Both the position numbers and the translations under genes were made by a program. Positions 40,920-49,981 of a DNA stretch of 64,000 nucleotides are shown piece after piece. Source of the stretch: JBEKTY01 sp049515555 (GTDB taxonomy: Bacteria > Planctomycetota > Planctomycetia > Pirellulales > Thermoguttaceae). Below the pieces are notes generated by a model. The model searched no databases and was not told where the DNA came from. It saw only the letters and a program-made list of their open reading frames with translations. The DNA is taken from the NCBI GenBank assembly GCA_049515555.1, contig JBEKTY010000060.1, forward strand, positions 14,152 through 78,151. The letters are read 5' to 3'. How positions within the stretch are numbered: position 1 is the stretch's first letter; the number at the start of each line of letters is the position of its first letter.

Positions 40920-43900
40920 TTAGGGATAGACGCCGGTGTCGTAGAACTCCAGCGATGCCTCCTGGATCGTGATCTTGTCGTGAAATACCACGATCAGCTC
41001 GTTGGCCTGGCCGAAGCGGACCCAAGGCGTAACGTTGAGATCGACGCGATTGTAGATGTTCGTGAAACCCGACAGCCAGTGCCCGTTGACGATCACCGCG
41101 TCCACGCCGGCCTGGACGTGGACCACGACGGCGCGGGCCGACTGCCGGGCGTCGATGTTCACCATGGTGCGGGCGGCGCCCCCGTTGGGCGTCGTCAGCG
41201 GCAAGGCCGACGCCGCGCCGTACTCCAGTCGATCCGCCGCGCAGGACCAGTTGTCGCCGATGGGCTGCTGGGCCACGGGATCGGGCCGGTATGAAATGAA
41301 GATCGGCGCCGGTGTTCCCGCCGGGATCGTCGAGCCCCACATTTCGATCGTCAGGCAGTGCGTGCTGCCGGGTTTCAGCACTCCGCCCAGATCATCGTCG
41401 GTGGCCGTGACGCGAAGCGGTTTCCCGTCCAGGTAACGCCGCCAGCCCCCCAACACGTCGCTGTGGGTGAACATAAGCACGCGTCCGCGGTCCCAATCCT
41501 GCGGCACGCGGAAGGTCTTGCGGAAGACGACGTGATGGGCCTCGGTGTTGTCGGGCAGATTGAAGATGCCGATCCGCATCCGCTGCCACGCCGAGTCGTC
41601 CAGCTTGGGGTCGGCCAGCGCGGCGTCCTCCGGCGGCGCCGCCGCGCCCCCGCCGGCCAGAATCTTGTAGGCCCAGTCGTCGGTCAGATCGAGGCTGAGC
41701 TTCGACCGGTAGGGCGGCAGGGGCTGCCCGAGATCGGCCACGCCGCTCCACCAACTGCGCTGCAGCGCGAACCAATCGGCGGGCGCCTGGCCTATCCGGC
41801 CGCGGGGGCTGAGGAAGGCGCGGGTTTGCCACGACTGAAAGGCCAGACGCGACAATCTCGCGCCCCGGGCGTCGGACTCGACGGGCATAAGCTGGCCCGT
41901 GTTCACCTCGCGGCAACCGGCCGGCCGGTACCCCTCGCGGAAGGCGAACGTGGCGGTGGCCGGCTCGCCCTTGGTGTTCCACATGACCCAGATATCGTAC
42001 AGCCCGTTGTTGCTGACGAAATGCCTCGTCGTGATCGTTCTGTCGCTGCTTTCGATGGGTACCTTCTTCAGTTTGAGCCACTGGAGAATCTGGCCCGGGA
42101 GCACCGCCGAATTCGAGCCCAGGTTGAAGACCCGGCCCCGGCCGAGCGTGCGAACCCCGGCGGCGACGGAGCCGTCGTCCCACAGCAGGAGATCTTCGCA
42201 GGCCGGATCGGTTCGTTTCAGGGAAAGCCCCGCGCTGTGTTCGGCGTAGCGCCATTGGGGCACGTCGTCATGAAAAACCTTCTGGCCCGGCGCCGGGTGC
42301 AGCCTGCGGCCCGGCAGGCCGTCGCCGTTGGGTGAGAGTTTATCGACGCCGGTGATCGTATACCCGGTGAGCTTGCAGATGGGCCACGCATCCTGGACGG
42401 CCGAAGTGTGCCGGCCGGTCTGGTGATAGGTGATGAACACTCCGCCGCGGCGCACCCATTTCTCGATCTCGTCTACGACCTCGGGGTCCAGGATGGTGGT
42501 GTTGCCGTCGAGAACGACCCGGAACTTGTCGGCCTTGCCCCGCGTGAAATCCTGCTCGAGGACCCCGCCGCGGGGATAATCCGGCACCAGGTTCGAGATC
42601 CATTCCCAGAACCGGTTGCGTTGGATCAGGTCGGGCCGCGTCTCGCTGCTGTTCCATGGAAAACCGCACAGCCGAAGATTGCGGTCGCTGTTCATCACCG
42701 CCAGCTCCGCCGGCGGAACGTGATACTTGCCGATCAGGTGCCAGAGGTTGAGCGTCTTGCAGAAGTAATCCTTCACGGCGGGCTTCCACAGGATGTCGCC
42801 GATATGCTGGAAGTAGTCGATGCCTTGCGTGCCCTCGGTGCTCCAGCGGCCCATGAAGCGCTTGAAATCGTCCAGATCCACCGCGCCGCTGCCCGGCTCG
42901 CAATCGCTGGGCAGCCCCATGCTCTGGGTCATGACGGGATGCATGTCTCCCCAGGAGCCGGCCATGCCGCCCGTGTCGTGGAAGATTCCGCCGAAATCTT
43001 CGGCGACTTCCTTGATGGGACCCATGTAGGCGTCGGGCGACATGAGCGTGATGGGGCGGTCGGGATCGACCTGCCGGATCATCTGTGCGCCGCGGCGCAC
43101 CGCCTGGCCGCGCGACCAGGAGGTCCAGTCGGAGAAGTCGGCCCACATCGCATTCAGCCGCGTCCCCAAGGCGGGATAAACGCGGGGCGCTTCGCCGGAA
43201 AGATAAACGCGGTAATCGAAAAGCGCCTGCGGCAGGCAGACCGTGATCACGTTCTCGCCGTCGGTCAACGCCGAGGTCACCTCCGGCATGGCCCAGTGCG
43301 ATTCGGTGCGAAAGGGGGGATCTTCCGCGATCGCCTGGCCGTTGACGAACACCAGCACGCTGCTAGCCGGCCCATCGCCGCGCGTGTCGTTCAGGTCCAG
43401 CAGGTAGAGCCAGACGCGCCGGTGCGCCGCCCGCCAGGCAGGATCGATCTTGATCCGCCGGCGGAAAACGGCCGGCTTGCGCGGCAGGGCCCGCACGATG
43501 GCATGGCCCGGCGCCGGGACGCTCCGCCATGCCGCATCGTCCAGATCGGTCCTGGCCGACCGGGCGTCGTAGGCAGCGTCGTAGCTGATCTTCCAGATGC
43601 CCGTCAGATCGATGGCCGTCGAGTTCCAGCCCAGAAAGGTGGCGAATTCTGGAAACGGCACGTCCTCCCATTTCTGGAAGGCCCCCGGCTGCTCGTAACG
43701 CATCGCCGCCGCCTGCGGCGTCGGGTACCTAGTCTTCAAAAAGCGATAGAAATTCAGTCGCGTGTTGGGACCATGGTCGTCGAGCACGTCGCAAACGCCG
43801 TGACACATTTCTTCGTGCGGCTCGAGCCAGTTGACCACGGTGTCTTCGCGGTTGAGCTCGCGCACCAGCGGTTGGATCTGCGCCAGCGCCACGTCCTGCA

Positions 43901-44870
43901 CCGCATCGGAGCTCCACGCCACGGTGCTGCCGATGCCGAAATTGATCGCGCCGTACCACCCCCCCAAGTACTGCTCCGCGTTGGGCGTCATGTCGTTGGG
44001 GTAACGGTTGGCCAGGCTGACGTTGTTGGCCTCCAGGCCGATGTTCACGCCCATGGGCAATTTCAGTTGGCGGGCCGCCTTGAACACCCAGTCTCGGGAA
44101 TTGAAATCGAGGATGCCGTCGGCCGAAGGCGCGCCGTAGGGCGTATTCCACACGACCAGCCCGACGTCGCCCGACTTCTTCGCGAAGGCGAAATCCTGAC
44201 GCGGGTCGTAAGTAGCCACCTCGTGACGATCGGCGTCCTGCGGTTTGACGAAAGGACCGTAATAGAACCGGAAGCCATACTTGTCCCAACGGTCGAGGAA
44301 CATCGGAACGCTCACTTCCGGCGTCGACACTACCGGATCAGCGCCGGCTGGTACGTTCTGCTCAAGCAGTTGTTGCAAGCCTGCGACGGTGGGCGCGGCC
44401 AGGATCCACACCGTCGTGGCGGCCCTGGCCGCAACGACGAACCCCTGGTCCTTGACTGCGTAGACCGACAAGCGAGTTCCGCCGGATGGGGACGGCTCGG
44501 CCCGCCGCGGCCCTGCGCTCCACTCGGTTCGTTCGACGCCGGGCAGCAGTTGCAGATCGGAAAGATACTTCGCCTGGACGAGTTTCGCCTTCTCCTGGTC
44601 CGCGCAGACGATCCGCAGCGCGCCGGCCGGTTGACCGTCGAGCTGCGCGGCGGTGAAGGTTCCCGCCACGACGCCATAGCCCCGCAATTTTACCGGCGCA
44701 TACGCGGCGGAGTGCGGCGCTGGAGGCGGGGCCGCAGCCACAGGTCCGCCGCCCGACACGAAACCATAGCCCGCCAATTCCACAAGCAAAGTGCATACGG
44801 CCAGTAGACCATGCGCCACGGCTCGCCGGCCGCCAGGGCGTTGAGATTGGGTGGTCGTCGTCATGCTCAT
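40920..44870 (-). CDS. Very large secreted GH42-like glycoside hydrolase with two jelly-roll domains
   Basis: 1316 residues. The start at 44870 has AGGA 7 bp upstream; a Tat-like or Sec leader follows (RRAVAHGLLAVCTLLVELAG). Residues ~190-420 look like the first half of a TIM barrel (YGFRFYYGPFVKPQDADRHE; VNWLEPHEEMCHGVCDVLDD, with candidate acidic residues). A GH2-type galactose-binding domain (~425-570: RKPAVFRRRIKIDPAWRAAH) interrupts it, and the barrel then resumes (TLMSPDAYMGPIKEVAEDFG). A glutamine-amidotransferase-like beta-galactosidase domain follows (WVRRGGVFITYHQTGRHTSA), and a second galactose-binding domain closes the protein (~1120-1310). This resembles GH42-type architectures with an unusual insertion. 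Exact family and substrate uncertain. Confidence 0.75.
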   Translation of the reverse strand: MSMTTTTQSQRPGGRRAVAHGLLAVCTLLVELAGYGFVSGGGPVAAAPPPAPHSAAYAPVKLRGYGVVAGTFTAAQLDGQPAGALRIVCADQEKAKLVQAKYLSDLQLLPGVERTEWSAGPRRAEPSPSGGTRLSVYAVKDQGFVVAARAATTVWILAAPTVAGLQQLLEQNVPAGADPVVSTPEVSVPMFLDRWDKYGFRFYYGPFVKPQDADRHEVATYDPRQDFAFAKKSGDVGLVVWNTPYGAPSADGILDFNSRDWVFKAARQLKLPMGVNIGLEANNVSLANRYPNDMTPNAEQYLGGWYGAINFGIGSTVAWSSDAVQDVALAQIQPLVRELNREDTVVNWLEPHEEMCHGVCDVLDDHGPNTRLNFYRFLKTRYPTPQAAAMRYEQPGAFQKWEDVPFPEFATFLGWNSTAIDLTGIWKISYDAAYDARSARTDLDDAAWRSVPAPGHAIVRALPRKPAVFRRRIKIDPAWRAAHRRVWLYLLDLNDTRGDGPASSVLVFVNGQAIAEDPPFRTESHWAMPEVTSALTDGENVITVCLPQALFDYRVYLSGEAPRVYPALGTRLNAMWADFSDWTSWSRGQAVRRGAQMIRQVDPDRPITLMSPDAYMGPIKEVAEDFGGIFHDTGGMAGSWGDMHPVMTQSMGLPSDCEPGSGAVDLDDFKRFMGRWSTEGTQGIDYFQHIGDILWKPAVKDYFCKTLNLWHLIGKYHVPPAELAVMNSDRNLRLCGFPWNSSETRPDLIQRNRFWEWISNLVPDYPRGGVLEQDFTRGKADKFRVVLDGNTTILDPEVVDEIEKWVRRGGVFITYHQTGRHTSAVQDAWPICKLTGYTITGVDKLSPNGDGLPGRRLHPAPGQKVFHDDVPQWRYAEHSAGLSLKRTDPACEDLLLWDDGSVAAGVRTLGRGRVFNLGSNSAVLPGQILQWLKLKKVPIESSDRTITTRHFVSNNGLYDIWVMWNTKGEPATATFAFREGYRPAGCREVNTGQLMPVESDARGARLSRLAFQSWQTRAFLSPRGRIGQAPADWFALQRSWWSGVADLGQPLPPYRSKLSLDLTDDWAYKILAGGGAAAPPEDAALADPKLDDSAWQRMRIGIFNLPDNTEAHHVVFRKTFRVPQDWDRGRVLMFTHSDVLGGWRRYLDGKPLRVTATDDDLGGVLKPGSTHCLTIEMWGSTIPAGTPAPIFISYRPDPVAQQPIGDNWSCAADRLEYGAASALPLTTPNGGAARTMVNIDARQSARAVVVHVQAGVDAVIVNGHWLSGFTNIYNRVDLNVTPWVRFGQANELIVVFHDKITIQEASLEFYDTGVYP

Positions 44871-45201
44871 CTTCTCTTCCTATAACCGGCCGTTGTCCTC
44901 GGGAATCCGCCGGGCTGCGATCCGGGCGGCAACAATCCCTCCATGCTAACATCGCGGTGCGCGAAGTGTTAGTAGGAACTCAAAGAGGGGGGCCTTCGAA
45001 GTCATGCCGAAGTGATTTGTCGACGGGGCAAGTGGAATCTGCCGCGGCTTCTCGTTAACATGTAGGGAATTGTTAACGCTTCGGCGCCAAGGTAGCAGGC
45101 ACACTCCGTGTGCCGTCCGCCGCGCCTATATTCGCTTCAGCGGACGGCACACGGAGTGTGCCTGCTACATTCCAACACTTGCACTACCTCGGAGAAAAGC
45201 C
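44871..45201. other. Divergent intergenic region with family A palindrome
   Basis: 331 bp between the GH42-like gene (minus) and the propeller gene (plus). It holds the palindrome at 45092-45168 and a short GTTAAC-12-GTTAAC inverted motif at about 45054-45078 that could be an operator. No coding sequence is seen. Confidence 0.45.
45092..45168. repeat. Family A nested palindrome
   Basis: 77 bp, same arms as the other copies. It lies in a divergent promoter region 34 bp before the start of the plus-strand gene, where a terminator role is unlikely. Confidence 0.95.
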
Positions 45202-47256
45202 ATGCCCAGCCAGCACGATCGGACCGGAAGATTCCTCGCGGTGGTGGCTTGTCTGGGCCTTGGCCTTGCCGTCCTCGGCCTGACTGACCGGGCAGGGGCC
45301 GAACCGGGCGGGGGCCCGACGCCGGCCCTGCCCTTCAGGCTCACCGTCACGCCCGAGAAGCTGGAATCGCTGCCCGACTACATGGGTCCCAAGAACCCGG
45401 TCGATATGGACTTCCCCTACTGCCCGGTGATGATCGACGGCGAGTACTGGATCATCTACAAGAACGGATATAATCGCCCCGTGTTCCGTTTCAAGGGCAC
45501 GAACATCGAGAACGCGACTCGCCAGGCCGACGGCTCGGCCAGCTTTCCGTTGCGGGCCCCGTATATCCTCGGCGGCGTCTGGTACGACGAGGCCCAGAAG
45601 CGGCTGTACGCCCCCATGCATTGCGAACAGGAGGGTTATGCCGGCATGGTGCTGCGGGAAATCCACCTGGCCAGCAGCACCGACAAGGGCCTGACCTGGA
45701 AGTACGAAGGCCGGCTGCTGACCCGCGACGATCCGCCCGGTGCACGCAAGGGGCCGGACTTCTCCGGGCTGGCCTGGGACGGGGGCGACGGCGATCACGT
45801 CATCTACGTAGACAAGGAAGGCGGATACATCTACCTGTTCACGAACCACTACACGTGGCCAAAGACCGGCTCGCCCGCCGCCGCGTTTCTCCGCCACCGC
45901 GTCGCGCGGTGCGCGATCGCCGACAAGATGGCCCCCGGCACTTGGCAGAAGTTCTACAACGCCCAGTGGTCCCAACCGGGCGTGGGAGGAAAAGCCTCGT
46001 ACGTCAACGGCTACTGCGTAATGTATGACACGTATCTCAAGAAGTACCTCTCCTTCAATTACATAAGCGGCCTGTCGATGTGCGACGACCTGGCGAAGCA
46101 GGACTGGGGACCTTCCTGCTACCTCGGCCCATCCTGGTGCAGCGACACTCTGGTCGGTACTTGGGCGACCAATGAGGCCAAGACCGATACCCATTTGGGC
46201 GGCAGGACGCTGCTGGTCTACGCTTTCTGGCAGAACAAGCCGGGCCGGCGATTCCGGGTCGAGCTGGGGCCGGGCCGGACGGCCGTGGACGGGTTCGTCT
46301 CGCCCTCGGTGTACCTGATCACCCCCAGCCAAGCGCCTTGGGCCGTGACCGCCGAGCCCGGACCCCTTTACGGCTATACGCCGCTCTTCGAATCGGCGGA
46401 CCCGATTGAAAGCCGCCGCACGCGGCGGGTATCGAGCACCAGTACCGAGATGTCCTACAAGGGCCAATGGACCGACGAGCCGAACAAGGGCTACTACGAT
46501 GGCCAGGCGAGAGTCGGCGCCGCGGCCCGCGATAGCGTTGCGATGGCCTTCCAAGGCGCGGACATCTATTGGCGGGCCGTGAGGGGACCGGACTGCGGCA
46601 AGGCCGACGTCTTCCTCGACGGCGCCCTGCAAAAGACCGTCGACTGCTATGCCAATGTTTCCACCACCTACCAGTTCGGATTCATCAAGACCGGGCTGGA
46701 CGCGACGGCGCCGCACACGATCAAGGTCGTCGTGCGCGGCGACAAGAACCCTGCCTCGAAGGGCGCGGCGATCAAACACATGCTCTTCGAATATGCCGCG
46801 GAAAGCTACCGGGCCTCAGACGGGTATTCCAGCCTCCCGGGCAAGAACCAGTGGCACAACCAGGAGCGCATCGGCGGAGCCTGTCGCGACATGACCTTCA
46901 GGGATCCGAATTGGAAGGGCGACGACACGTGCGAGATCGGCTACTTTCAGATGACGCCCGGCGTGGGCGATGCGGTCCGCAAATGGGTCGCGCCGCACGC
47001 CGGCACGGTCCGCGTCGAGGGCCGGGTCTCCCTGGCAAACCAGGGCGGCGCGGGAGTCAAAGTGGCGATCCTCCGCGGCACTGAAGAGATCTGGCCGACG
47101 CGAACCGTGAAAGAGAAGTCCATTGTGCACGACCTGACCGCCGGCGTCGCCGCCGGCCAGAGCATCTGCTTTGTCGTCAGCAAGCGCGCCGCCGCCGGGG
47201 ACCGCGCTGTCTGGGATCCCGTGGTGACCTACGTGCGCGGGGAGGCGAGGAATTGA
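45202..47256 (+). CDS. Secreted propeller-like glycan-active protein with C-terminal beta domains
   Basis: 684 residues from the ATG at 45202 (GGAG 7 bp upstream); a longer frame reads through a family A palindrome. It has a signal peptide (MPSQHDRTGRFLAVVACLGL ... AGAEPGGG). Residues ~45-380 resemble a five-bladed-propeller/DUF4185-like fold (YCPVMIDGEYWIIYKNGYNR; LASSTDKGLTWKYEGRLLTR with an Asp-box-like STDKGLTW). Residues ~400-540 are a lectin-like beta-sandwich (MSYKGQWTDEPNKGYYDGQA) and the last ~140 residues another beta domain. Comparable in layout to 11805-13778. Likely binds or hydrolyses polysaccharide; activity unproven. Confidence 0.78.
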   Translation: MPSQHDRTGRFLAVVACLGLGLAVLGLTDRAGAEPGGGPTPALPFRLTVTPEKLESLPDYMGPKNPVDMDFPYCPVMIDGEYWIIYKNGYNRPVFRFKGTNIENATRQADGSASFPLRAPYILGGVWYDEAQKRLYAPMHCEQEGYAGMVLREIHLASSTDKGLTWKYEGRLLTRDDPPGARKGPDFSGLAWDGGDGDHVIYVDKEGGYIYLFTNHYTWPKTGSPAAAFLRHRVARCAIADKMAPGTWQKFYNAQWSQPGVGGKASYVNGYCVMYDTYLKKYLSFNYISGLSMCDDLAKQDWGPSCYLGPSWCSDTLVGTWATNEAKTDTHLGGRTLLVYAFWQNKPGRRFRVELGPGRTAVDGFVSPSVYLITPSQAPWAVTAEPGPLYGYTPLFESADPIESRRTRRVSSTSTEMSYKGQWTDEPNKGYYDGQARVGAAARDSVAMAFQGADIYWRAVRGPDCGKADVFLDGALQKTVDCYANVSTTYQFGFIKTGLDATAPHTIKVVVRGDKNPASKGAAIKHMLFEYAAESYRASDGYSSLPGKNQWHNQERIGGACRDMTFRDPNWKGDDTCEIGYFQMTPGVGDAVRKWVAPHAGTVRVEGRVSLANQGGAGVKVAILRGTEEIWPTRTVKEKSIVHDLTAGVAAGQSICFVVSKRAAAGDRAVWDPVVTYVRGEARN

Positions 47257-47316
47257 CAAAGCCGTGGCGTGCCGCGGCCCTTTTTAGCCCTGCGCTCTTG
47301 CACATTGCGGATACCC

Positions 47317-47437
47317 GGTCCCCTCTCCATCCGGGAGAGGGTTAGGGTGAGGGAAGTTGGTGATGATTCTGCCTATACAGTTTTCGTGACCAACGCGGGT
47401 TCCCCTCACCCCGGCCCTCTCCCGGGAGAGGGGGACC
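47317..47437. repeat. Family F palindrome (CCCTCACCC/CTCTCCCGGGAGAGG)
   Basis: GGTCCCCTCTCCATCCGGGA... on the left and its near reverse complement CCCTCACCCCGGCCCTCTCC...GGGGACC on the right, around a ~55-bp loop. Each arm contains its own short hairpin (CTCTCC-x-x-x-GGAGAG). It lies between convergent genes and may help terminate both. Confidence 0.88.
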
Positions 47438-47456
47438 GCTTAGGGTCGCACGCCGG

Positions 47457-48416
47457 TCAGCCCCGCGGCGCCGCATGGCTCGGCGCGGTGGGGGCCTCCA
47501 GGTCGCCCAGCGCGAACTGGATGGCGGCCAGATAGAACTCCAACAGCCGCTTGTCCCAGAAGACGTATGGGTTGTGGCCGATGGTCGAGTAAAAAACCCG
47601 CCCCTTGCCCTGGCTTCGCACCCAGGCCAGGGCATAGTCGTTGTCGGGCCGGTCGACCTTGCCGAAGGATTGCCCCTGGCGCATGTCCGTCTTCTCGGTG
47701 TCGATGCTCAGCAGCACCCGCACGCGGTCCCTGGAATAGACCTCCTGGAAGCGGAAGAACTCGTCGCGGAAATCGAAGCCCTGGCCGCCGAAGGCCCGAT
47801 TGACGGGATGATCGGGATCGTCGAGCTTGATGAACACGCGCTCGGTGTTGATGCGGTGGTTGGCGCCCCGCGCGCCGAGCATCAGGGCGAACTCGGGCCA
47901 GTCTTCCTGCCCGCCGTGGCCCCACCTGGTAAAGGCCACCGCGGTGCCATGGACCCCCAACAGCCCGCCGCCGCCGGTGACGAACTGCATCAGGCTCTGC
48001 CGCAGCTCCGCATCGGTGAACAGGTTCCCCACCGTGTTGTTGAGGAACACGGCGTCGAACTGCCTGAGAGTCTGGGGCCGAAAGATTTCGGGATCGCGGC
48101 TCACTACTGTCTCGAAAGCGCCCGTCTTACGGCCCATGAGCGTGAACGCCAAACTGGCATGCGGGATCGAGCCGTGGCCCGTGTAACCGACATTCAAGGT
48201 GAAGACCAGCAGCTTGCGGGGTTTCTTGGGCGCCGCCGGGGCTTTCGCGGGGAGCGCCTGCTCGATCTTCAGCCGCTCCTCGGGACTGACCTCCGGCGGG
48301 GAGTCGGCCCGGGCGGCCGCGGGCCGAGCGGCAAGAATCGCCACCGCGGCAAGACAGACCCCAAGGACGTAATAGCCGCGCGCCGCCGGCTGCGGTCCCG
48401 TTCTAAACGCTTTCAT
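47457..48416 (-). CDS. ThuA-domain protein (exported)
   Basis: 319 residues. An N-terminal leader of ~37 residues (GYYVLGVCLAAVAILAARPA) precedes the ThuA-like fold: KLLVFTLNVGYTGHGSIPHA, FDAVFLNNTVGNLFTDAELR, FVTGGGGLLGVHGTAVAFT and the C-terminal GKGRVFYSTIGHNPYVFWDK. ThuA-like proteins have a class I glutamine-amidotransferase fold without its catalytic Cys, and were first linked to trehalose utilisation. In Planctomycetota they co-occur with Gfo/Idh/MocA genes, as here (next gene 40 bp upstream, same strand). A role in keto-sugar metabolism is inference. Confidence 0.9.
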   Translation of the reverse strand: MKAFRTGPQPAARGYYVLGVCLAAVAILAARPAAARADSPPEVSPEERLKIEQALPAKAPAAPKKPRKLLVFTLNVGYTGHGSIPHASLAFTLMGRKTGAFETVVSRDPEIFRPQTLRQFDAVFLNNTVGNLFTDAELRQSLMQFVTGGGGLLGVHGTAVAFTRWGHGGQEDWPEFALMLGARGANHRINTERVFIKLDDPDHPVNRAFGGQGFDFRDEFFRFQEVYSRDRVRVLLSIDTEKTDMRQGQSFGKVDRPDNDYALAWVRSQGKGRVFYSTIGHNPYVFWDKRLLEFYLAAIQFALGDLEAPTAPSHAAPRG

Positions 48417-48456
48417 CGAGATGCTCTCCTATTCGGTTAGACGGTTCGATAAAGGC

Positions 48457-49890
48457 TCACCCGTACCAAGGCTCGCGCAGGGCGCGGGCCCGCAGGCGGT
48501 TCGCTTCCGCGTCGCCGATGAACTCTTCCTTGGCCGGGTCCCACGTCAACGACCGCTGCAATTTGTGGGCGATGATCACCAGGTGACCGAGTGAAGCCGC
48601 CCGATGACCTAACTCCTCGGGCGCGCTGGGCGTGGTCCGTTGCCGGATGCAGTCGAACCAGTTTGCATGATGACTATTGGCAAAGGTCACCTCGCGGTTC
48701 TTGAGCTTCATTTCCTGGAAGAGTTGTTCCGGCTGGCCTTCGAGGCGTCCGCCGGTGGTCATCGACGTCAGCCAGCCGCGCTCGCCGACGAACACGCCGC
48801 CAAAATTGCCCTCCAACCGGGCCCCGGCCAGGACGGCTTTGTAGAGGTCGATTACCTGCCGCCAGTGGTCCACGTGATGAAGCAGGACCCCATTGCCATA
48901 CCGGCAGGTCAGCGTTGGGAACCGGCCGCTGGCGGGATGAATGATCTCCACCGGCCCGGTGCTCTCCATGCCCAAGGCGTATTGGATCACGTCGGCGGCG
49001 TGCGAATGGAACCAGGTCACTGAAACCGTCCCGAAGGCTTCGGCAAAGGCCCACGGCACCACGCCCGGCGACGGGTTCACGTGATAGAGCCGATTGTAGG
49101 GCTGCCAGGGCGCCGGCCCCACCCACAAGTCCCAATCCAGGCCGTCCGGCGGCGGTTCGGCGGGCAGGTAGGCATTGACCGGCACATAGGAACGAATGAT
49201 CCGCTGGACGTCCGTCTGTTTGGCGGCGGGCTGAAAACGCGGGGCCGTCCAGGCCATATTCTGCCAAAGTGTGAAAACCGATTTTATCTTGCCCAGCCCG
49301 CCGGCCCGCACGAACTCGCAGACGGCCCGGATCTTGGGAATCGAGCGGTACTGGGTGCCGGTCTGGAACACGCGGCCGTACCTCCGCACAGTCTGGACCA
49401 GCCGGCGTCCCTCGCCGATCGTTACGGAGATCGGTTTCTCGCAGTAGATGTCTTTGCCGGCCTTCGCCGCGTGGATTGATTGCAGCGTGTGCCAGTGGTC
49501 GGGCGTGGCGATCACTACGGCGTCGATGTCGGATCGGGCCAACAGCTCGCGGTAGTCGTTGTACGCCGTGCAGCCGTGGTACGTGCCGGTGGGATGCCCT
49601 TCGGAATAAATTTCCTCTGCGCGGCGTTGGGCTTCCTCGCGCCGCAGGCGATCGACGTCGCACACGGCCAGAAGTTGGACCTCGGGATCGCCGGCTAGCC
49701 GCAACAGGTGGCCGCGGCCCATGGTCCCGTGGCCGATCAGGCCCACGGTGATCCGCTGGCTGGGGGCCGTCTGGCCTTCGCGGCCCAAGACCCACGACGG
49801 CACGATGCAGGGGGCCGCCAGGGCCGCCGCGCCCTTAAGAAACGTTCGCCTGCCAACCTGCGGCGAGCTTCGCTGCGACTTTTTTCTCAT
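48457..49890 (-). CDS. Tat-exported Gfo/Idh/MocA-family oxidoreductase
   Basis: 477 residues. The start at 49890 follows GGAG at 7 bp and gives a twin-arginine leader (SPQVGRRTFLKGAAALAAPC). NAD(P)-binding: RITVGLIGHGTMGRGHLLRL; signature EKPISVTIGEGRRLVQT after DAVVIATPDHWHTLQSIHAA. The C-terminal part contains the planctomycete-type block GLDWDLWVGPAPWQPYNRLY, shared with the oxidoreductase at 20918 (GMDWDMWLGPAPWRPYNKAY), so these two are close paralogues while the 30550 protein is more distant. It is probably cotranscribed with the ThuA gene downstream. Confidence 0.92.
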   Translation of the reverse strand: MRKKSQRSSPQVGRRTFLKGAAALAAPCIVPSWVLGREGQTAPSQRITVGLIGHGTMGRGHLLRLAGDPEVQLLAVCDVDRLRREEAQRRAEEIYSEGHPTGTYHGCTAYNDYRELLARSDIDAVVIATPDHWHTLQSIHAAKAGKDIYCEKPISVTIGEGRRLVQTVRRYGRVFQTGTQYRSIPKIRAVCEFVRAGGLGKIKSVFTLWQNMAWTAPRFQPAAKQTDVQRIIRSYVPVNAYLPAEPPPDGLDWDLWVGPAPWQPYNRLYHVNPSPGVVPWAFAEAFGTVSVTWFHSHAADVIQYALGMESTGPVEIIHPASGRFPTLTCRYGNGVLLHHVDHWRQVIDLYKAVLAGARLEGNFGGVFVGERGWLTSMTTGGRLEGQPEQLFQEMKLKNREVTFANSHHANWFDCIRQRTTPSAPEELGHRAASLGHLVIIAHKLQRSLTWDPAKEEFIGDAEANRLRARALREPWYG

Positions 49891-49981
49891 CGTATGACTC
49901 CTTCCCGCTACAAAGTAGCATGCGGACGCGCAGACGACAATCATACTTTCGTATAGGGTCGAGCGGTGATCGGCCCGGCGA

